A stretch of DNA of 64,000 nt from Geobacteraceae bacterium GWC2_53_11 (GTDB taxonomy: Bacteria; Desulfobacterota; Desulfuromonadia; Geobacterales; Pseudopelobacteraceae), in contig MGZJ01000036.1 in assembly GCA_001802645.1 (NCBI GenBank), positions 91,038-155,037 on the forward strand, in the 5' to 3' direction. This document shows positions 57,296 to 64,000 of this stretch, piece by piece. Made by a program: the position numbers and the translations under genes. Every line of letters begins with the position of its first letter. Position 1 is the stretch's first letter. The notes below the pieces were generated by a model. It ran no database searches. It worked only from the letters and a program-made list of their open reading frames with translations, and was not told where the DNA came from.

Positions 57296-58774
57296 TTACC
57301 GCTGTTCCGTTGAATACAGCTCAAGAACACGCTCGATGATGTTGGTCGTAGACTTGCCGTCCACGAACGTAATCAACTCGACTCTCCCGCCGTACGATTC
57401 GACAATTTCGCGGCCAACCACGCCATCCAGTGAGTAATCGCCCCCCTTGGCCAGAATATGCGGTTTAAGGGCAGTTATCAGTTCCAGCGGAGTGTCTTCA
57501 TCAAAGATAACCACATAATCAATGCAATCAAGGGCCGCCAGAAGATGGGCCCGCTCATCCTGGTCGATCAGCGGCCTCTTCGCCCCTTTCAGACGACGTA
57601 CCGAGGCATCGCTGTTAAGCCCCAGCACTAGAAGATCGCCGAGACTGCGCGCTTTTTGCAGATACTTCACATGACCGAAGTGCAGCAAATCAAAGCAGCC
57701 GTTGGTAAACACAATCCGTTTGCCCCTGTTTCGTTCGGCGGCTATCAGCGGTGAAAGCACTTCAATACTTTTTATTTTTGCATGACTGTCCTTGTGGGAC
57801 AACGAGACGGCATCGATAATTTCCTGCGGGGTAACGATGGAAGTTCCCAGCTTGCCCACGGCAATGCCGGCAGCAACATTGGCCAGACGGGCCGCTTCCG
57901 CCATGCTAAAGCCGGAGGCAATACCAACCGCCAGCGCCGCCAGCACCGTATCACCGGCACCCGAGACATCAAACACCTCACGGGCGACAGTAGGAATATT
58001 GACGACGTCCCCACCTTGAGTAAAGAGCGACATCCCTTCTTCACTGCGGGTAATCAGCAGATGCTGCAACCCGGCCGTACACATGATGGCACCGGCAGCC
58101 TGTGCCAGAGTTGCAGCATCGGTGATGGCAACTCCCGAGGCGGCTTCAGCCTCCTTGCGGTTTGGCGTCAGCAGCGTTGCCCCGGCATAGCGGGTGTAGT
58201 CAGTTCCCTTCGGATCGCCCAGCACCGGTATGCCTGCCACCGCCGCTTCAGCAACAGCCGAGGCGATCACCGCCGGTGTCAGCACCCCCTTGTTGTAATC
58301 GGAAAGGACTATAACCGAATACTCCCGGGCATGGCCGGCGATCCAGCCACACAGCTGCTGTTCCACGTTTTCCGGCAAGGCATCCCGTGACTCACGGTCA
58401 ATTCGGACAATCTGCTGATGTGCGGCAACAACTCTGGTTTTTCGGCTGGTGCGGCGCTCCGGGTCCTGAAAAACCGCGCTGGTATCTATCTGATGGTGAC
58501 TGAACTGCCCCAGCAGTTCCCGGCCGTTCTGGTCATCACCGACAACGGAACAGACCGACACCTGTGCGCCGAGCGCGGCCAGATTGTGTACCACGTTGCC
58601 GGCTCCCCCCAGACGGAGTTCCTCGCGGATAACATCGACTACCTGTACCGGAGCTTCCGGCGAGATACGATCAGCACGCCCCCACAGGTATTCGTCCAGC
58701 ATCAGGTCGCCGATAACCAGGCAACGGATGGCCCCAATTTTGGCAAAGAGAGTTTCAACTGTAGTACGGTCCAC
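57296..58774 (-). CDS. hldE: Bifunctional heptose-7-phosphate kinase / heptose-1-phosphate adenylyltransferase
   Basis: A 492-residue fused enzyme for ADP-heptose, needed for the lipopolysaccharide inner core. The N-terminal ribokinase-like half (about 1-320) has GGAGNVVHNLAALGAQV and DVSGAGDTVLAALA; the C-terminal nucleotidyltransferase half has FTNGCFDLLHFGHVKYL. The E. coli enzyme is about 477 residues. It is in a run with gmhA, 15 bases upstream, which makes its substrate. Confidence 0.94.
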   Translation of the reverse strand: MDRTTVETLFAKIGAIRCLVIGDLMLDEYLWGRADRISPEAPVQVVDVIREELRLGGAGNVVHNLAALGAQVSVCSVVGDDQNGRELLGQFSHHQIDTSAVFQDPERRTSRKTRVVAAHQQIVRIDRESRDALPENVEQQLCGWIAGHAREYSVIVLSDYNKGVLTPAVIASAVAEAAVAGIPVLGDPKGTDYTRYAGATLLTPNRKEAEAASGVAITDAATLAQAAGAIMCTAGLQHLLITRSEEGMSLFTQGGDVVNIPTVAREVFDVSGAGDTVLAALAVGIASGFSMAEAARLANVAAGIAVGKLGTSIVTPQEIIDAVSLSHKDSHAKIKSIEVLSPLIAAERNRGKRIVFTNGCFDLLHFGHVKYLQKARSLGDLLVLGLNSDASVRRLKGAKRPLIDQDERAHLLAALDCIDYVVIFDEDTPLELITALKPHILAKGGDYSLDGVVGREIVESYGGRVELITFVDGKSTTNIIERVLELYSTEQR

Positions 58775-58788
58775 GTGGCCTCCTCTTC

Positions 58789-59358
58789 TCAGGCAAACAT
58801 TTTCTTTTCAAGCAGATCGCAAACGATATGAATTATGGTGATGTGCCCCTCCTGTACCCGAGGGGTGTCAACAGTCGGCACAATCAGCGCAAGATCACAG
58901 ACGTCCTTGATGCTGCCGCCGTCCTTGCCAAGCAAACCAATCGTACGGCATCCCTTTTCACGGGCAAGCACCAGCGCCTGCTGCACATTGGGAGAATTGC
59001 CGCTGGTCGAGATGCCGACCACAAGGTCACCCGCCACGGCCAGCGCTTCAATCTGACGGCGAAAGACCATATCAAAGCCATAATCATTACCGATGGCGGT
59101 CAAAATGGAGGTATCCGTTGAAAGCGCAATCGCTGGCAAGCCCCGCCGTTCCATTTTGAAACGCCCGACGATCTCGGCAACAAAATGCTGAGCGTCAGCT
59201 GCGGAGCCGCCATTGCCCATCACCAAAAGTTTCCCGCCACGCGCAAAGGTTTCCGCGAGCAGCGTCACCATGTCGGCAATGCGGGGTGAAAGTTCCTGCT
59301 CCATCCGGGTGATAACGTCTCGATGTGCCGATAATTGTGCTGCTATTTCTGCAATCAT
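58789..59358 (-). CDS. gmhA: Sedoheptulose-7-phosphate isomerase
   Basis: A 189-residue SIS-domain enzyme that makes D-glycero-D-manno-heptose 7-phosphate, the substrate of HldE. LLVMGNGGSAADAQHFVAEIVGRF and VVGISTSGNSPNVQQAL are canonical GmhA motifs, and EGHITIIHIVCDLLE near the end holds the zinc-binding His pair. It is 15 bases before hldE in the operon. Confidence 0.93.
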   Translation of the reverse strand: MIAEIAAQLSAHRDVITRMEQELSPRIADMVTLLAETFARGGKLLVMGNGGSAADAQHFVAEIVGRFKMERRGLPAIALSTDTSILTAIGNDYGFDMVFRRQIEALAVAGDLVVGISTSGNSPNVQQALVLAREKGCRTIGLLGKDGGSIKDVCDLALIVPTVDTPRVQEGHITIIHIVCDLLEKKMFA

Positions 59359-59375
59359 GATACTGCCTCCCCTCG

Positions 59376-60449
59376 TTATTCCGAGATTGTCGTGGTATTG
59401 GTAAGAATACTGCCGAGCAGCTCTTCCTGCGAAATAGCCGTGTCGATGCCCGGAAATATCACGCCGCTCACTCCCCGAACGGCAAGCAGATCGGGCGAAG
59501 AACTTCGCATGGCGGCAACTTTTCGCTGAAGATCACGTAATGGCGAGATGAACGACAGGCAGTGCAGCTCAAGGCCGGTATGCAGGCCATTCCACCCCAT
59601 TTTCCGGAAAACAGCATACTGACGCCGGTGCAGCAGCAGTGTAAACCGGTGCCCCTGACGGGCGCCATCAAGAAGTGCGGTCACGGTATCCTCAAGAGAA
59701 GCGGCGTCCGTCTCTTTGCCGAAATACACGCAATAATGCCGGGTAACGCCCCAACGCGCCGTATAGGCAGAGCGGCTGAGCTGCTCCATTTCGCTCCTGC
59801 GCTGCACCGAACCGAACTGTTGAGCAGTAGAGCAGGACAGACAGAGGTTACCGATGATGCAGGTGCGATACCCACGCGCAGCCACCCGCCGGACATACTC
59901 TTTCAGGCACCACCCGTTGCCGTCAAGCTGCTCATCAAACACACCGGCCAACATGCGCATTTCACTCCGGAGCAGCAGCGTACTGAAGGAAACCGTACAG
60001 CTCTCCATGGTCGTGCACCCCGGAGCCAGTTGCGGCAGAGCATGGGCCTCCGCACCGCCAAACAGCGGCGAGACGATCCCGGCTCCGGTACTCTCGGCCG
60101 CGCGCACCAGCACATCCAGCCATCCGGCCCGCACAGATACATGGGGGCGGACGATGACGGTATAATCGCTGTCGGAACGGGCCAGCCCCACATTAATTGC
60201 AGCAACCAGACCGATATTTTTTATGGATTTGATAAACAGCCCCTGGTCTCCCAGCGACTCGGAGAACTCCTCCAGCATCAATTCCGTCTCACGGCTGCTG
60301 CCGTTATCGACAATAATCAGACGCGCTCCGGGAGAGTGGACAAGGATGTCCGCAAGACAGGCGCGGGTTTCAAAGAGGTTGTTCCAGACTGGGACAAGTA
60401 TGTCGATAGTTTGGGAATTCATAGCAGGTTTGGGAAGGCTCACTATCAC
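59376..60449 (-). CDS. Glycosyltransferase family 2
   Basis: A protein of 348-357 residues, from GTG at 60449 or ATG at 60422 (the latter more natural: MNSQTIDILVPVWNN). The GT-A fold begins with LVPVWNNLFETRACL and LIIVDNGSS; the metal-binding DxD is replaced by a less clear region around VIVRPHVSV. Located with gmhA and hldE, it is probably involved in lipopolysaccharide or surface glycan assembly, but the sugar is unknown. Confidence 0.75.
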   Translation of the reverse strand: MIVSLPKPAMNSQTIDILVPVWNNLFETRACLADILVHSPGARLIIVDNGSSRETELMLEEFSESLGDQGLFIKSIKNIGLVAAINVGLARSDSDYTVIVRPHVSVRAGWLDVLVRAAESTGAGIVSPLFGGAEAHALPQLAPGCTTMESCTVSFSTLLLRSEMRMLAGVFDEQLDGNGWCLKEYVRRVAARGYRTCIIGNLCLSCSTAQQFGSVQRRSEMEQLSRSAYTARWGVTRHYCVYFGKETDAASLEDTVTALLDGARQGHRFTLLLHRRQYAVFRKMGWNGLHTGLELHCLSFISPLRDLQRKVAAMRSSSPDLLAVRGVSGVIFPGIDTAISQEELLGSILTNTTTISE

Positions 60450-60510
60450 AGGGTCACGGAGACCGCGGATAACGTCAAAAGGACGTTTCCATGTTCCCGG
60501 TGACCCTGTG
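60447..60510 (-). terminator. Nested hairpins after mreB
   Basis: CACAGGGTCAC (60447-60457) and GTGACCCTGTG (60500-60510) pair perfectly, enclosing a second stem AACGTC/GACGTT (60471-60487). It follows the mreB stop on the minus strand and reaches the start of the glycosyltransferase gene. No T-run follows. Confidence 0.5.
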
Positions 60511-60519
60511 GTACTGTAA

Positions 60520-61578
<1,059 letters not shown>

Positions 61579-61733
61579 TCAGTGATCGTTCTACAAGTGG
61601 GTAAAATGGCTGAAAAGAATAGCAGAGGAGTGGTGCTAAATGCAAGGACGAATACAAGAAAGCATGACACCGCCCTGCCGGAAACATCCGATTCCGTTTT
61701 TTTACTCCCCATGTCCCGCACCACCCCGATTTC

Positions 61734-61762
61734 TTGACATTCCGGCTTGATATCTGTAGTTT
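61734..61762 (+). promoter_or_regulatory. Probable sigma-70 promoter of ileS
   Basis: TTGACA (61734-61739), a 17-base spacer, then TAGTTT (61757-61762). The -35 is perfect and the -10 weak. It lies about 40 bases before the start codon at 61803. Confidence 0.5.
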
Positions 61763-61802
61763 AGTTCAGTTTTAACGAATCAGAAACGGAGAGCGCATCA
61801 CT

Positions 61803-64000
61803 ATGGAATATAAAGACACCCTCAACCTGCCACAGACCGATTTTGCAATGAAGGCCAACCTGAATCAGCGGGAGCCGGAAATCCTTGCCAAATGGGAACA
61901 GAACGGTCTGTATGCCAAACTCGAAGAACAGGGCAAAGATAAACCACTCTATGTACTACACGACGGCCCCCCCTACGCCAACGGGCATATCCATATCGGC
62001 CACGCACTCAATAAGACTCTCAAGGACATTGTCCTGAAAGTCAAACGGATGGAAGGGTTCCGCGCCCCCTATGTACCGGGGTGGGATTGCCACGGTCTGC
62101 CGATCGAACTGCAGGTGGAAAAGAATCTCGGCTCCAAAAAGCACCAGATGAGCAAACTGGAGATGCGCAAGGAATGCCGCACCTACGCCGCCAAGTTCGT
62201 GGATATCCAGAAAGAGGAGTTTAAACGACTCGGCATCTTGGGCGACTGGGAAAATCCCTACCTGACCATGAACTATGAATACGAAGGGTTGACCGCTGCC
62301 GAACTGGCCCGTTTTGCCCACAACGGCGGACTGTACCGCGGGCGCAAGCCGGTGCACTGGTGTTCGTCCTGTGTCACGGCTCTGGCCGAAGCCGAAGTCG
62401 AATACGCAGATCACACGTCCCCTTCCATCTACGTCCGTTTCGCTATTCAGGACGATCTATCGGCAGCAATCCCGGAACTGGCAGGTAAACAGGCCTATGT
62501 CGTTATCTGGACCACAACCCCCTGGACGATTCCGGCCAACCTGGCCGTGGCACTCCATCCGGAGTTCGATTACGTGGCGCTGGACACCGAAAAGGGAATC
62601 CTGATCGTCGCGGAAGGGCTCAAGGATTCTTTCCTGACGACCGTCGGCCTGACCGGGACTGTCATCGCCACCTTCAAGGCAAGTGTATTGGAGCGTATGC
62701 GCTGCAAACACCCTTTTTACGACCGCGATTCAATCGTGCTGCTGGGCGAGCATGTCACTCTGGAAGCCGGTACCGGCTGCGTCCACACGGCTCCCGGCCA
62801 CGGTCAGGAAGACTATGAACTGGCGCTGAAGGAAGGGCTGGAGATATACAACCCGGTCGATAATCATGGCAAGTACCTCTCCACGGTCGAGTTTTTCGGC
62901 GGCCAGCAGGTTTTCCCTGCCAACCAGAGCGTCATCGACAAACTGATTGAAGTTGAAGCACTGCTCCAGACCGCGCCTATCGTCCACTCCTACCCGCACT
63001 GCTGGCGCTGCAAAAAACCGATCATCTTCCGTGCCACCGAACAGTGGTTCATCAGCATGAAAGCCAACGAACTGCGCGACAAGGCGCTGAAGGCCATCGA
63101 CCAGGTGGAGTGGATTCCCAAATGGGGGCGTGAGCGGATCTACGGCATGATCGAGAACCGCCCGGACTGGTGCGTCTCCCGTCAGCGTTCCTGGGGTGTT
63201 CCGATCACCGCGTTCTCCTGCACCTCCTGCGGTGAATACATCGCCGACGGCACCATCATGGATCACGTGGCGGAGATCTTCAAAAAGGAGAGTTCCGACG
63301 TCTGGTTCGACTGGAGTGCCGAGCAGCTGCTCCCCGCCGGTTCGGTCTGTCCGAAATGCGGCGCCGCAACCTTCGAAAAGGAAAACGATATCCTCGACGT
63401 CTGGTTCGATTCGGGCGTTTCACACGCTGCCGTTTTGGAACCGAACGCCACGTTGAGGTCACCTGCCGATCTGTATCTGGAAGGAAGCGATCAGCATCGC
63501 GGCTGGTTCCATTCGTCGCTGCTGGAAAGCGTCGGCACCCGCGGCGTTGCACCGTACAAAAGCGTCCTGACCCACGGTTTCGTACTGGACGGCCAGGGGC
63601 GCAAGATGAGTAAATCCGTGGGCAACGTGGTCGCTCCCGAAGATGTCATCAAGAAGTTCGGCGCCGATATCCTGCGTCTCTGGGTTGCCGCCATGGACTA
63701 CCAGGACGACACCCGCATCTCCCAGGAGATTCTGACCAGGGTAGCGGAAGCTTATCGCCGCGTGCGCAACACCTGCCGCTACATTCTCGGCAACATCAAC
63801 AATTTCGATCCGGCAACCCAATCGGTGCCTTTTGAAAAAATGCCCGAGATCGACCGCTGGGCCCTGCACCAGCTTGAAATCCTCAAGGAACGGGTTCTTA
63901 CCGCCTATCAGGAGCTGGAATTCCATGTCATCTATCAGGAAGTCAACGGCTTCTGCACGGTTGAGATGAGCGCTTTCTACCTCGACATTCTCAAAGACCG
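61803..64000 (+). CDS. ileS: Isoleucyl-tRNA synthetase, N-terminal 732 residues
   Basis: The gene starts at 61803 and runs off the window; about 732 of an expected 930 residues are present. PPYANGHIHIGHALNK holds the class I HIGH motif (HIGH at 64-67). GRKMSKSVGN near residue 602 is the KMSKS loop, and WTTTPWTIPANLAV opens the editing (CP1) domain. LDVWFDSGVSHAAVL and GSDQHRGWFHSSLLES are conserved IleRS stretches. It charges tRNA-Ile in the cytoplasm. It is divergent from mreB. Confidence 0.97.
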   Translation, partial: MEYKDTLNLPQTDFAMKANLNQREPEILAKWEQNGLYAKLEEQGKDKPLYVLHDGPPYANGHIHIGHALNKTLKDIVLKVKRMEGFRAPYVPGWDCHGLPIELQVEKNLGSKKHQMSKLEMRKECRTYAAKFVDIQKEEFKRLGILGDWENPYLTMNYEYEGLTAAELARFAHNGGLYRGRKPVHWCSSCVTALAEAEVEYADHTSPSIYVRFAIQDDLSAAIPELAGKQAYVVIWTTTPWTIPANLAVALHPEFDYVALDTEKGILIVAEGLKDSFLTTVGLTGTVIATFKASVLERMRCKHPFYDRDSIVLLGEHVTLEAGTGCVHTAPGHGQEDYELALKEGLEIYNPVDNHGKYLSTVEFFGGQQVFPANQSVIDKLIEVEALLQTAPIVHSYPHCWRCKKPIIFRATEQWFISMKANELRDKALKAIDQVEWIPKWGRERIYGMIENRPDWCVSRQRSWGVPITAFSCTSCGEYIADGTIMDHVAEIFKKESSDVWFDWSAEQLLPAGSVCPKCGAATFEKENDILDVWFDSGVSHAAVLEPNATLRSPADLYLEGSDQHRGWFHSSLLESVGTRGVAPYKSVLTHGFVLDGQGRKMSKSVGNVVAPEDVIKKFGADILRLWVAAMDYQDDTRISQEILTRVAEAYRRVRNTCRYILGNINNFDPATQSVPFEKMPEIDRWALHQLEILKERVLTAYQELEFHVIYQEVNGFCTVEMSAFYLDILKD

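Overview
The window looks like chromosome from a Geobacter-type bacterium (Geobacteraceae/Desulfuromonadota). This is inferred from gene content: a c-type cytochrome, a bacteriohemerythrin, a Dcu-type C4-dicarboxylate carrier under apparent sigma-54 control, PAS/GAF/GGDEF signalling, paired PpiC-type lipoproteins, and a block of ADP-heptose genes (hldE, gmhA), mreB and ileS. No rRNA, tRNA, CRISPR array or intact insertion sequence was found by reading.

Layout. 1-9.7 kb: accessory metabolism (SDR, methyltransferases, esterase, cupin, AraC regulator, branched-chain aminotransferase), two neighbouring type II toxin-antitoxin loci, a transglutaminase-like protein and a metallo-hydrolase. 10-14.2 kb: an unusual ArsR-DUF2087-GIY-YIG fusion regulator with a clear operator, a TetA-like efflux pump, an AlkD-like repair protein and small stress genes. 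14.5-20.5 kb: an exported MBL-fold protein, then a C4-dicarboxylate carrier with tandem upstream sites and a -24/-12 promoter, followed by a periplasmic-sensor histidine kinase and an NtrC-type activator that probably drive it.

20.8-34.7 kb: the most interesting part, a lasso-peptide biosynthetic cluster. It holds all core functions: a 55-residue precursor at 27277-27444, a PqqD-type leader-binding protein (B1), a transglutaminase-like leader peptidase (B2), an asparagine-synthetase-like cyclase (C) and an ABC exporter (D). Around them is an exceptionally large set of candidate tailoring enzymes: an HPr-kinase-like kinase, two sulfotransferases, a formyltransferase with all three catalytic residues, an ATP-grasp protein, a methyltransferase and a nucleotidyltransferase. 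A TPR protein, a phage tail-collar protein and a DUF6916 protein also lie inside. The precursor's only possible ring-closing acid does not fit the usual position relative to the Thr(-2) rule.

34.7-43.9 kb: a NemR/AcuR-like repressor with two operators, flavin reductase, Fe-S protein, hemerythrin, two MFS carriers, a diguanylate cyclase, a Nim-like flavoprotein, cysteine synthase and a small cytochrome c. 44-46.1 kb: three poorly known membrane or zinc-ribbon proteins. 46.5-64 kb: core metabolism and envelope genes: DAHP synthase, a histidine-rich ABC system with a DUF3299 protein, a Crp/Fnr regulator, transketolase, thiL, two PpiC-type foldases, a double-receiver protein, hldE-gmhA-glycosyltransferase-mreB and the first three quarters of ileS.
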